Origin: Triatoma infestans
Taxonomy: Eukaryota > Arthropoda > Insecta > Hemiptera > Reduviidae
Direction of reading: 5' to 3'
DNA: 64,000 bases
Assembly (NCBI GenBank): GCA_011037195.1
Contig: JAAEAF010006545.1
Coordinates: forward strand, 1-64,000
The translations under genes and the position numbers were made by a program. Shown piece after piece: positions 10,681 to 21,176 of the stretch. The stretch's first letter is position 1, and every line of letters starts with the position of its first letter. The notes under the pieces were generated by a model. The model had not been told where the DNA came from. It searched no databases and saw only the letters and a list, made by a program, of their open reading frames with translations.

Positions 10681-10899
10681 TACGATACAGTCAACTAATT
10701 CCACGCTAAGGGGCAACTGCCACCATAGCAAGGTTGTTTACCAAACGGTTACTATGACTGTTGCTGATTCAAAAGCCCTGGACAGTTAGGGTATAGAACT
10801 GCTGGCTGTCAGGTAAGAATGGCAAGGTAATTTGAGATGCAAAAAATGATAATCCCAGGGCCTGCATACTAATTGGAAATAATATTAACTACACTTGGC

Positions 10900-11790
10900 T
10901 TTCAGAATTTACGACGCGGGACTTGGTGCCCATCCTGGCCCCCATGTAATATGGAGGCAATCAGGTAGTAGCAGCCAGTTATTTCCCTGGGAACAGGGCT
11001 GATATACCGCCAACGGAGGCGTAGAGGTTGGTGGAATATTACCATGAGCGGAAGCTGCCACTCCTCATTGAATGCGATGCTAACGACTACAATGAGCAAA
11101 CAAGAACGACAACAAAAGAGGTGAGTACCTCTAAGAATTTATCCTTCAACTTAACCTGGACATTTTTAATATGGGTGCATCACCATCCTTTATGATCGAT
11201 GGTAAGTCATTGTTCTTAAGATTGGAAATCCGAGTCTCGGGCAATTCGTTCGGAACTGGAAAGTCTCGAAGAATCCTCCCACTCATACCATGGGAATACT
11301 ACGTTCGTCTTAGAGGGGTTCAGTGAAGGGCAGACCGTTTGGAGAAATTCTGGACGAACAAATTGGGATGAATTTAAAACCAATTTAGGTTGTGCTCTTA
11401 ACCATGTCGGCGCTGTGAAGGTACCACAGTATCGGCTGGGGCAATATCTAGAGGAGGTTACTGAACTAGGCGCCTTTGATGACAGATGCTCAATTAGCAC
11501 AATACCCAGCTGTAGGGATACCCCTTGGTGGAGCAAAGAGTTGTCAAAATTGTGATGTCAGGTGCGAAAGCTCTATAATTCACAGCTTCAAGAAATTCTG
11601 TGAATACATTTTCCCTACCTCGGCGGTCAGTTAGCAGAGGGGGAAATACCAACCTACAACCCTCAAAGATTCCTTAGGGAGCTCAACTCCATAGGTGGTG
11701 CTGTAGATTAGCAAGCGAAGCCTGTCAGGAGGATTTGATAAAACCGTAGGCTATGGTCAGGCTTCGCTTGTCCAAGACCGGGCCTGCAAC
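10900..11790 (+). pseudogene. LOA/I-type LINE endonuclease domain and post-endonuclease linker
   Basis: Plus-strand remnant of an apurinic-like endonuclease. EFTTRDLVPIL is followed by VVAASYFPGNRADIPP, then LVEYYHERKLPLLIECDAN (about 10970-11070), equivalent to the 'SAYFP...', 'PLIIGCDAN' catalytic blocks of LINE endonucleases. About 250 bp later, NWDEFKTNLGCAL and CRDTPWWSKELSKL match the conserved linker between endonuclease and RT. Several frameshifts and stops, no RT after it. The family assignment comes from the motif order; the exact clade is inferred. Confidence 0.68.
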
Positions 11791-12229
11791 AATTATAATA
11801 GGCCTTTAAGTAGGGGACTTGCTCTCTCTGCAAAATGCTACCACAAAATCGTGAGTCAGCCTAGCAGAATTTGTCTCTGCACTCAGGAGCTGAGGAAAGG
11901 TTTCGTGGTAGCGAGGTTTCGTAATTATGATAGTAGAATCCCAGTGATCTGTTTTGTTGGAGGAAATTGGCTGGTTTACCCTCGAAAACAGTGCCGCCCT
12001 CTTCGATTCCTTCACAACATCAGTAGATGAGCAAGCGGTACCAGAGAGGGTACAATAGATCACTTGATGTCGAAGTGCATAAACAAAAAAAAACAAAGAA
12101 ATCGAAGTAGGTAATGAATTGTAGAAATTCTAAAGCGGAATTTGCCTCCATTTGAAGGTATCTAAAAACTGCATTTTACTGCAATGAGTAACAGTTGTGA
12201 ATGTGACATAGCCGAATTTATGGAAACCC
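11791..12229. other. GC-richer stretch of unknown origin
   Basis: Composition suggests continuation of the LINE or another element, but no domain is recognisable on either strand. Confidence 0.3.
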
Positions 12230-12465
12230 ATAAGCAGGGGCAGTTTGGTCGCTATTACTCATCAACTACACAAGTTGCTAGTGTTGCCGTGAGATCAACT
12301 ACTATTAAAAAGAAAAAAATCGGGTAAATTTCACATTCAACTATATGAATTTGCGTAAAATCAACAAATACCCTGAAAATACAGAATATTTTTTTGTCAA
12401 ATTATAAACAATTGGCTATTTTATTTCAGCCTGATATATTTAGAAATATAGAAAGGTAAATCTGA
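12230..12465 (-). repeat. Dispersed repeat, inverted relative to 5980-6200
   Basis: Contains the complement of the 5980-6200 block, including CAACTACACAAGTTGCTAGTG and an ATTTCAGCCTGATATATTTA end. Unclassified. Confidence 0.45.
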
Positions 12466-13040
12466 TAAATAGAAAGGTTCATTAAGTTTAGCATAACCAA
12501 CTTTTACATAAATAAATACATTATATTACATAGAATAATATATTATTTCCAAATTCTTCAAAAAAGCCTTCTCTAATAATCGGTACTTTAAAAATTGTAT
12601 TTATAATTAATTAAATTGGATTAAAATAATAGTTTGATGCAGATTTAAAATAAATACTTTTTTTTTTAGAAAATTTCATGTATTTCTTTTCTCTATGAAG
12701 ATCTCCCTTAAAAATTCTGATCATTATTATTAACAAAATGTTAATGTAATAGCAATTGAAACTTTATAATATACCATATAAATGGAATTTATGCGAAATA
12801 TGTAATTGAACTATCTAATGAATTGGTGAAATGTTGTAGATTCTTATAAGTGCTTGCTAAATATAGACTGAAAGAGATTTAGTTGCCTTACACTAGGGAG
12901 TTGTTTCAGAAAGTCTAATCTACGAATTTCTATTGCCACAATATTACAATACAACAGAATCATTTTTCTCTCAAATTATTCTGTTTACAAACCTTTAAAT
13001 CGACATGTCACAAAAAAAGGTTGTAAGGGTTATCATGTAT
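12466..13040. other. AT-rich spacer, nothing recognised
   Basis: A TTCTCTAATAATCGGT word (about 12570) also occurs near 9012 with similar flanks, indicating a small shared repeat. Nothing else is visible. Confidence 0.4.
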
Positions 13041-13149
13041 GGAATGTAAGTGTACGGAACTGAGTGTAACTTAGTTATGGAAGGACCCTTTGTTACAAGT
13101 AAAACTTGTAGCAGTAGTTTAAATATTAACCTAATTGACAGGTCCTCAG

Positions 13150-13300
13150 AAACTTCCTGTAATATAGTTTTTCCGGAAATAAAGCTTTCCGGAAATTGTA
13201 TCCGGAGATGGCCGTTATCGAGAAAATTCCAAAAAAAAACTAAAAACCTATTCTGTAAAGTGGCACTTGCTGTGATGGCAAGAAGAAAAAAGATATAATT
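13150..13300 (+). repeat. Diverged HINE-like fragment
   Basis: Contains the module order 'GAGATGGCC...GAGAAAAT...AAAAAC...GTAAAGTGGCACTT', a decayed version of the segment preceding the last CTTCCGG block of the full repeat. Confidence 0.45.
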
Positions 13301-13313
13301 TTTTAAATAAATT

Positions 13314-14115
13314 ATGAATCTAACTAGTGGTTCCAGCCAGCCGCTATCTGCAGGTCAAGAACCGCGGCAAACAAAAACCCTTTCAAACAAGGGTGAATAC
13401 ACAGCCAAAGAAACGTCGCTAAACCCTTTCAAACTGGGGTCATTATACGGTCAATGTACAGAGGCCCCTGGCCTGTATACCCTTCATACAAGGTCACTGT
13501 ACACTCAAGAGGCCACCTGGCTACCATCTATTAACAAACAGTTTTTGTTAACCACCGACTGGCCACCATCTGTCGCCACCCTGGTCACCGACCTACCTAG
13601 GGTCAGCATACTGCAAGAGATGTTTTAGTGTGGCTCGTACTTACACATCTGTCAATGTGTGAGTGATACCAATATAAACGTCGCCCCATAGGAGAAGGGG
13701 ATCAGTTATCAAGCAGTTAAGTGCCAGTCACGATCAGTCTACATCAGTGTTCGAGTTATCAGACAATCAGACAGCAGTTCACGTCAGTTCAAGCAGTCAA
13801 GTTTTACACATCGCGAGCGCGTCCCTATTCAAGGTTTAAACATTACATCTTTAATATTTATTAATCATTTCATAATTCATTTATGTGTTCATTTAGTTGT
13901 GCTAAATCTTAGTTCATCTAATTTCAAATACTTTAAATTAATTGTTAAAATATAGTCTATTTTCGTAATTCAGTAGTTCATATTTCGAGTAACAACTCTT
14001 TAACTAACAATCACCTATTCATCAGTTCAACTCTCTATTCAAGACATCTGATTCCAATACATTGTTGTCAACCCAATTTTCTTCGTATTTGGGATCCTAT
14101 CAATAATAACATATT
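13314..14115 (+). promoter_or_regulatory. Candidate LTR or retroelement promoter region
   Basis: Composition changes sharply to GC-richer sequence with internal short repeats (AACCCTTTCAAAC twice; GGTCAATGTACA / GGTCACTGTACA). A TATA-like AATATAAACG is at 13671, and about 30 bp later come TCAGTTATCAAGCAGTT and repeated ATCAGT/TCAGTT words, which resemble Gypsy-type initiators. The open frame at 13314-13628 runs through the repeats and has no recognisable domain. No partner LTR, primer-binding site or gag/pol is in the window. Confidence 0.3.
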
Positions 14116-14139
14116 ATGCAGTTTGGTAAAGCCATATAT

Positions 14140-14530
14140 TTTATTTAAGTGTTACTTTTGAAGGAAAGCATAAACCAGACTGTTCTCTCAGAAATCCCCA
14201 TTAAATAAATATTTCCAATGAAAATGTTCAAATAAAACTGATAGTTATTTATGTCTGTAAGATGGAACATGATGTGGAAAGAACTTGTGGGTACCATTTT
14301 CAGGGAAAATCGTGAAAAATGAAAATAAAAAAATACATTCAGTAAAGTTTCACGCCCCACTGATGGCCAACTTTACATTTTCATTTTTCACTTTCATTTT
14401 TGAGATATTTTCTTTACGCACATACAGATGATTCGTTTAAATCCATATTTTTTCTTTACTCTAAACATGTATTCTCTTTAATTAAACACAAATTACATCG
14501 TAATACTTCCTATTACTATGAGTAAGAGAA
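14140..14530 (+). repeat. Diverged HINE-like copy
   Basis: Retains CCATTTTCAGGGAAAATCGTG, the TTTTCATTTTTGAGATATTTTC block and the TAATACTTCCTATTACTATGAGTAAGAGAAA end. Older and shorter than the main copies. Confidence 0.5.
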
Positions 14531-14892
14531 ATAATATACCTGGGAGAATTGGGGAGAATCTTTCTCCAATATAGTGAACGCTATCGGAGATATACTCCGA
14601 GGATAATCTAATAAATAATTAGATAAATAATTTTGTCTATGAATACTTGTTGTACACTGATTTAATACTTTCATGTTCCACTTGAAGTTCAATAATAACC
14701 CGCAAGGGGTATCTGTTGCATGCAGTTATTTGGGGAGAGGCGACCCCACGGGTTACCACAGTTCAGTACTTCATGCACTTCATCTGAACAGTACACAATA
14801 CACTTAAACTACATACACTCCACACTTTACAGACAACGACAAACACAGTACACAAACAAGGGTCTTCGTCCGTAGTTAATTGGCGAAAGCCA

Positions 14893-15105
14893 AGGGATTA
14901 GCTCAGTGGTAGCGCGTTGGACTAGCAACGCAGAGGTCCCGGGTTCGAATCCAGCATGCTGCCCTTAGATTTTTTCTCCCTAGAAGCCTCTACCTCTACA
15001 ACTCTCTGTCTGGTGATGGGCAGTGTTGTCTGTAGCTAGAGAACGCTGCTTGGAGCGCGGCTATGTATTGGAGAAGGCTCCGGAGGCACAATAGATCAAT
15101 AATCA
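14893..15105 (+). repeat. tRNA-derived SINE type A, copy 1
   Basis: A tRNA-like head GGGATTAGCTCAGTGGTAGC contains an A box (TAGCTCAGTGG), followed by a perfect B box GGTTCGAATCC. The body shares TTAGATTTT.TC.CCTAG and GGTGATGG.CAGTGTTGTCTGTA with the copy at 36636. The acceptor stem is not complementary, so it is a SINE rather than a tRNA gene. It lacks a clear A-tail here. Confidence 0.75.
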
Positions 15106-16512
15106 CAGTGCAATAATCCCCTACAACAATCTAGTTCAATAATAATATATTCATAACTCTCAATATAGTGATCTCAAATATATTTGCGTCAAGTAGAATC
15201 TCCTAGATTATATTCAGTAAAAATTTCTAATATAATCCTCAAATTTTGAATAAAATCTTGGATCCCTAAAAAGTTGAACTAAAAGATTTAATAAAAAATG
15301 TTACAGAAATCATTGTATTTCAGTTACATACCATAGGATTCAAAGAAATAATAAAAACAAAATTATGGGTCCTTTGATGTTCACCTAGTAATCTAAGATA
15401 ATGTTATCCAGTGTATCTGTCGGTCTGTCCATTATACCAGCGAGCTATAAATTATATTGTCCATAACTAAATGCTTTGCTACAGATTTACGTGGATATTT
15501 CATCCGTGCATGCTATCTTGTACTATAGTAGAGACCTATTATGACAAATAGCGATTTCTTAGCCAGTCCGTGAGAAAAACACCTATAACTTCATCAATCT
15601 TGACTCTTTTTTTTTTTTTGTAAATTGACAATTACTTTCCTTCTTCAATTTTTTTTACACATGTAGAGATATTGCGCTTATAAATTAATGAAAATTGGAG
15701 CTGGTTACTTAATCTGCGGGACTGGAAGTTGTGTCGTACTATCTGCGTTCCTACTGGCAAAAATGTTCCGATTTCCAATGAAACTCTTACTCAGCTTATT
15801 GAATTTTGTTCAGTGAAGTTATTCATATAAACAAATTTCCCTTAATATATTTTCCAAACAAAATTAAAAGAAAATAGTTTCAGCCTTTTCTAAGATTATC
15901 ACAAAAAAAAAACAGCAAAGTAGGTAATTCCAGTTAAATGATTTTGACAAAAAATCTTCGGGCGAAATCCCCTCAGACATGACTGTAAAAGTACAAACTT
16001 CTATTACTTTTACATTCCTTACTGTTTACAAAAGGAAGCTTCGCCCAGAATTTTCCCCCCAAATATATTGTTTTGAGTTGAAACGTTTCAGCAGTGAATG
16101 GTTCTTTTCTTTGGTTCACGAGACATTTTCGATAATATTCTATATAGTTGTTGGTAGTAAAGGTCGGAATTCATGGGAATTCTATCGGGAACGAAATTCA
16201 TGATTAATTTCATCATAGTTTCAGAAAACGTATACATAACATCGACATTTTTCTAAAATTTTCTTTTGCACCAACCGGGAAATTCAAATCTTGACCGCGA
16301 TACAACCACTGACATCCTGACCCAGGATTACGCCAGTAAATCCAATTCTCATCATATGTAACTAAACTTGTGTGGAAGTGCAAAGAAATAGTTACATGTG
16401 ACTGCAGATCCATTGTGCGTCACGGAGCGTTCTCACAGTGTGCCTTACTCCGAATAGTGTTCTCTAGCTGCAGACAATAATATCCATCACTGAATAGCTA
16501 TTATAATGGAGT
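15106..16512. other. AT-rich spacer with an old HINE-like trace
   Basis: About 15570-15960 shows weak similarity to the HINE-like modules (GTAAATTGACAATTACTTTC, ...AGTAGGTAATTCCAGTTAAATG). No gene is seen. The frame at 15979-16203 has no recognisable domain. Confidence 0.35.
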
Positions 16513-16796
16513 TGTTGAGGAGAGAAATTAGGTTTGATTGAATGAACGAGATATAAGACACTGTCATAATGTAGCTATAAGTTTACACTAACTGCACTGG
16601 ACTTTATAATGATTTTGATAGAATAAAAGGTGGGAGTAGAGATATGACACGATGCGATGTATGGTTGAATCTGATAGACATCCTCTAGATAGATTCTCAC
16701 TGCCTTATATACACAGGTTCTCCCACTCTAGTCAGAGAGTAGTCTCTGTTAACCAGAGAGAAAGAACCTCTCTTCTCTCTGCTGGATGCCATTACA
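16513..16796 (-). repeat. LTR-like dispersed repeat, copy 2
   Basis: Minus-strand copy of 4929-5226: it starts TGTAATGGCA at 16796 and ends CCTCAACA at 16513. It abuts the SINE relic that begins at 16797. The ~17% length and sequence differences from copy 1 point to old insertions. No flanking duplication is seen. Confidence 0.45.
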
Positions 16797-16898
16797 CTAT
16801 AGAGTCTCCTAAGAGAAAATCTAAGGGCAGCACGGCTGGATTAGAACCCTGGACCTCCGTGTGAGAGTTCAGGGCGCTACCAACTGAGCAAATCCCTT
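16797..16898 (-). repeat. tRNA-derived SINE type A, copy 3 (head and start of body)
   Basis: The complement reads GGGATTTGCTCAGTTGGTAGC, a B-box-like GGTTCTAATCC, then GTGCTGCCCTTAGATTTTC and the start of the body, cut off at the LTR-like repeat. Truncated relative to 36636-36870. Confidence 0.7.
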
Positions 16899-17349
16899 CC
16901 CCTTAGGTATTAGTTAGGATAAATAGAAATATGAACTATAAAATGTACTTTGCTAAAAAGTATTAACCATAAATGTATTTCCAAAAGTGTTAATAACACT
17001 AAATGAAAATTTAAAGAAATAATTAATTATAAAGTTAAAACATATATAAATATTAACGAAAGTTCGTAAAGTCCATACAGTCTACTTTATTTAACAGCAA
17101 TATTTAGAAATGTGTAAATAAACTGTTTTCACTCACGCACTATATATTATTTTACTGTACACACTCTTCTCAAATTATGATAATAATAATAATAATAATA
17201 TAATATAATACATGGGACCAATTTTATTTTAATATTTATTTATGGGACGAATTTCTCAGAATATTTTTTAACTTATCTTTTGAGATTAACAATTGCTATT
17301 GTGAGCTATAATAATTGCTGCTGCTAAATTTATTGAATATTGTTCGTTT
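16899..17349. other. AT-rich spacer with (AAT)n microsatellite
   Basis: A short (AAT)n run at about 17180-17205; no gene. Confidence 0.5.
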
Positions 17350-18957
17350 GAAATTTAAACGTTTCTCTTATTGGTATGAAAAAAAGTGTAAAACTCATTT
17401 TCATGTCAAGAATTCATGATGATGGAGAGAGTGTTTCTCAATCATGTGACCCGTGGTATTCCAGACAAATATGCGCCCAGATCTAGAAATAAATATAAGT
17501 ACTCTATTATACCATTTCATTATGGAAATCCACTGTTTCTCGTTTGATGATTAAACATACGGAACTTTATGTTGAAGCCTTTTTTTTTTTATTTCTATAC
17601 AAGAAAATATGTGTCAATATCTGCAAAAAGCTTTAAACATTTTACTACAATTTTTCAACATCATATTTAGGTGAATTAAAATTTTCTACCCTCATATAAT
17701 TAAGTGTAAAAAGAGAGGAATTCTTCAATGCATTGACGAGAAAATGAAAGTTTGCCTTTCGAATATACACCCAAATATTGACGATATTGCTAAGACGTCA
17801 GGCTCATGTTTCTCATAAACACAAGAATGAATAATAATAAACTTAAAGTATGTTTCATTTGATTTATTTATTTTTATTGTATTATTTTTGTTCTGTAATA
17901 TTTGTTAATGACTATATAACATATTTCTTTGTAATTTGTATACAGGGTGACCAGAGTTATATGCTCCACCCCCTTTTTTTTAAACGGCGGGAAATTTCGA
18001 AAAAACAGAAAACACGTATTCATTTTTAGTCTAGTTTATTTGCAGTGATTAATCCATTTTTTTATACCCCAATATCCCGAGATACAGCATCCAACTTTCT
18101 TTTTCAAATGGAACATTATATTTTTTTTGTGCATATTTTTATAGTTCTTGAGCCTCTGAAAAAAAAAAAAAAATTAAATCGGTAGGTTTTTCAAAAGTTA
18201 TGGTAATTTAAAATATGAAAAACAAATTTCCGTTTAATGTCAAAATTACCTTATTTTTTCTTTAAAGAAGCTCTTCAAACTGGGCACCATCAACGGATAG
18301 GCAAGCCAAAGCCAGAGCTCTGTTTGTAGCAGCACTTAGGTGGCAAAGTCGACATCTAGGCAGGCTAGAGTTATTCGACGTTCCATATCTTCGACTGAAG
18401 CCACGGGATTAAGGTTACTGTACACTTTATTTTTAGAAGTTTATTATTATTCATTCTTGTGTTTATGAGAAACATGAGCCTGACGTCTTAGCAATATCGT
18501 CAATATTTGGGTCTACATTCGAAAGGCAAACTTTCATTTTCTCGTCAATGCATTGAAGAATTCCTCTCATTTTACACTTAATTATGTGAGGGTAGAAAAT
18601 TTTAATTCACCTAAATATGATGTTGAAAAATTGTAGTAAAATGTTTAAAGCTTTTTGCAGATATTGACACATATTTTCTTGTATAGAAATAAAAAAAAAA
18701 GGCTTCAACATAAAGTTCCGTATGTTTAATCATCAAACGGGGAACAGTGGATATCCATAATGAAATGGTATAATAGAGTACTTATATTTATTTATAGATC
18801 TGGGCGCATATTTGTCTGGAATACCACGGGTCACATCTTTTGAGAAACTACTCTCCATCATCATGAATTCTTGACATGAAAATGAGTTTTACACTTTTTC
18901 TCATATCAATAAGAGAAACGTTTAAATTTCAGAGCATATAACTCTGGACACCCTATA
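17350..18957. repeat. Large palindrome with ~0.5-kb arms and CAGGGTG-type transposon ends
   Basis: Left arm 17350-17845 and right arm 18434-18930 are near-identical inverted copies (by eye about nine in ten bases or better), separated by a 588-bp loop. Outside the right arm is GAGCATATAACTCTGGACACCCTATA (18933-18957), whose complement also starts the inner segment at 17941 (TACAGGGTGACCAGAGTTAT). The arrangement suggests a TIR transposon (17941-18957) joined to an inverted partial second copy that lost its outer end. Confidence 0.75.
18275..18425 (-). pseudogene. C-terminal fragment of a Tc1/mariner-like transposase
   Basis: Within the loop, the minus strand reads SVEDMERRITLACLDVDFAT...ACLSVDGAQFEELL and stops. 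This resembles the end of Tc3/mariner-like transposases, where '..RR...C....GGHFE.LL' closes the protein. The flanking TACAGGGTG ends agree with such an element. Only about 45 codons are visible, with no catalytic residues, so the assignment is tentative. Confidence 0.4.
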
Positions 18958-19895
18958 TAGTGCGCTGCTACAATTATTTATAGGATTTTAAATGCGCCCC
19001 TTCAAAAAGTTTGAGAACCACTATGCTAGAAGATAGTTTGAAGTATCACTTTTGATCTGCTGTTTGGATTTTTTTTTTTCAGCTAGTGATTTCAGATTTT
19101 CAGACTTTTCACACGCTGATTATGAAGTTCGTGAACCTGCGCCGTATAGGTAGTAGGTACCATTCTATACTTTGCACTAAATTCCGTATTCAATTAAAAC
19201 AGAAAAATACTATGCAGCTTGTTGCGTAATATCGATCAGCGAAATGATTTCTCAATTCCCGGTATCATCCCAGGCAGTAAACACTTTGAAATGCTTCAGG
19301 AATAATTATATTATTTAAAGCGACAATCATTATTAACACCAATTTTACTACAAATGCTTTTTAATTACACTATTTTGTAAGCACTAACAATTTTTGTACA
19401 GGTGGTTGTTATATAATTCTACGCACTTGACCTTCTTTTTAATATTACGTCAGGATTTCATCCTGGATACAAATACAGGATACAGATAGTGTCAGAATGT
19501 CATTAGTAAGCAAATCAATAAGAAGAAGAAACAAGTTTGACCAGATAAAAAATCCCTTATCAGCACTGAAGTGATAAAGAAATAAATTCTAGTCTAATAG
19601 AGAAATATTTTCATTGATAAATTACTATTATTAATTATAATATAAACATACTACAACAAGCATTTTACAGTATTTATATCGTGATTAGAATAGGGCGTAG
19701 AGCGGCATACAAAGACTTCCAGCAAGCAAACTATGAACACTGTTGGTTATTTTACGATGTACTGTTGCCGTATGAATCTACCAACTACATGTGGAGCAAC
19801 TAAACGATTGATAAGAATTCCAATTTTGAAGCCAATGTGTCACATTAGACTTGATGGCTGTAGCTCAAAAACGATTTACCTAATCAATACAAAAC
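18958..19895. other. AT-rich spacer, nothing recognised
   Basis: No gene or clear repeat boundary. The frame at 19733 is antisense/AT-rich noise leading into the mariner remnant. Confidence 0.45.
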
Positions 19896-20585
19896 TTTGG
19901 CTTCTTTTCAACATAGTCCCCAGCAAGCAACATTTATACACTTGTCCCATCGTTCTTCTAATTTGTGCGTGCCTCTAGCATAAAATTCTCGAAGCCACTT
20001 TTGCACCTGATTTTTAACTTCTTCATTCGCTTGAAAAACGTTTCCTATGTAAAGCCGCTTAAAGGGGTCAAAACAAATGGAAGTCCGATGGGGCGAGGTC
20101 GGGGCTGAAAGGGGATGTGGAAGGATCGTTCTTTTCACCTGTTGACTCATGTGAATCCTGATTTCTTTGTGGGCGTCCATAAGTTGTCTTGGAATCCATC
20201 TCGCACAAGTTTTCTTGGACTGCATTTTATTGTGAATAATGTTATGGACAGTTGCATTCTCCATCATTCGCTTACACTTCTTCAGCTATCAGTTCGTCAG
20301 TAATAACGCCTGTTGCACTGAGTTAACGCGTTAATGCGAAATTCGAGGGAGAATACAACTTCAACTGATCGTCCACTTCGTTGCTCGTCACAGACACTTA
20401 CACGGCCACTTTTAAACTGTTCTACACATTTGTAAACGTTCAACCAATTATTTCCGTACACTTTCAACATTCTTTCGTGGATTTCACTGTTTGATACCCT
20501 CTACAACTAAAAATCTAATCATGTGTGTTGTTCTTCCTGAGGTGCAATGCTCGAAACGGACTCGCCATTGTTAATTGAATACATT
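19896..20585 (-). pseudogene. mariner transposase remnant with internal deletion
   Basis: On the minus strand, starting near 20580 (MASPFRALHLRKNN), come IHERMLKVYGNNWLN, EQFKSGRVSV and SGRSVEV: the N-terminal HTH region. Then KKTCARWIPRQLMDAHKEIR leads directly to HPLSAPTSPHRTSI (the 'HPPYSPDLAPSD' block with the third catalytic Asp region, here degraded), ANEEVKNQVQKWLREFY and ERWDKCINVA. The stretch between helix 2 and the PDL block, including both central catalytic Asp regions, is deleted. The last 119 codons form one open frame. A different mariner lineage from the 7.6-kb remnant. Confidence 0.8.
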
Positions 20586-20848
20586 TGAGGTTATGGTTAC
20601 CAAATACTCTCAATCAGCTGATGAGAAACTAAATACAAGGATGCCAACTTGACCCACTGAAACTATTGTATTGATTAAACAAACCATTTCTGCACTACAG
20701 CGATTTGTCTCGTTACTTATTGAATGATCCTCGTAACTTATCCAGATTGATATAAAAAAATCGTAAAATACAATAAGAAATATAAAAGAAATGATCTTAA
20801 ATTGAAACTAAATAAAATTCTTATATAGAATAATAAAAATAATATATT

Positions 20849-21162
20849 TGTTGTGGTGGTTGGTTCCGCAGAGCTGGAAAGCATCAGAGACATTTTCCGT
20901 GGTAGCCTGCTTCATTTTGTGGTCATCGACCGGTTTCGGGCGTTCGCCCATCTTCAGGATGCGCTTTTCAGACAGTGTGCCAACACAGACTCGTACAGAG
21001 ACTTAGTGGTGAAACTAGTACAGGAGTTAGTGTGAAACTAAGTCTCTGTACGAGTCTGTGTTGTCACACTGTCTGAAAAAGCGCATCTGGAAGATGGGCG
21101 AACGCGAAACCTGTCGATGATCACAAAATGAAGCAGGCTACCACGGAAAATGTCTCTGATGA
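20849..21162 (-). repeat. Hammerhead-type palindromic repeat, copy B (best preserved)
   Basis: A 314-bp element flanked by a perfect 14-bp duplication AAAAATAATATATT (20835-20848 and 21163-21176). The 3' end (complement of TGTTGTGGTGGTTGGTTCC) is at the left. The opposite arm ends at GTCTCTGATGA, the same asymmetric boundary as in copy A. Arms of about 130 bp pair across a short unpaired centre (about 21000-21030). The sense (minus) strand carries a complete hammerhead core (separate entry). Confidence 0.88.
20921..20964 (-). ncRNA. Candidate type I hammerhead ribozyme (Penelope/retrozyme style)
   Basis: Read on the minus strand from 20964 to 20921. The order is a stem I 5' strand ending CATC, CTGAAGA (fits CUGANGA, N7=A), one unpaired T, stem II GGGCGAACGCCC, GAAA, the palindrome ACCGGT formed with the last A, cleavage triplet GTC, then GATGACC. 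Stem I pairs CATC with GATG here (4 bp); other copies extend it to 6 bp (AUCAUC/GAUGAU). All invariant core bases of the hammerhead consensus are present. Stem III is only 3 bp with no loop, as reported for hammerheads of Penelope-like elements, which are thought to act as dimers. Activity is inferred. Confidence 0.72.
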
Positions 21163-21176
21163 AAAAATAATATATT

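Noticed and set aside
13314..13628. 104-codon frame as a gene
   Set aside because: It runs through short internal repeats of a promoter-like island and shows no domain.
14893..14966. Apparent tRNA gene with AGC anticodon-like loop
   Set aside because: The acceptor strands do not pair and the same head continues into a SINE body shared with 36.6 kb, so it is a SINE, not a tRNA gene.
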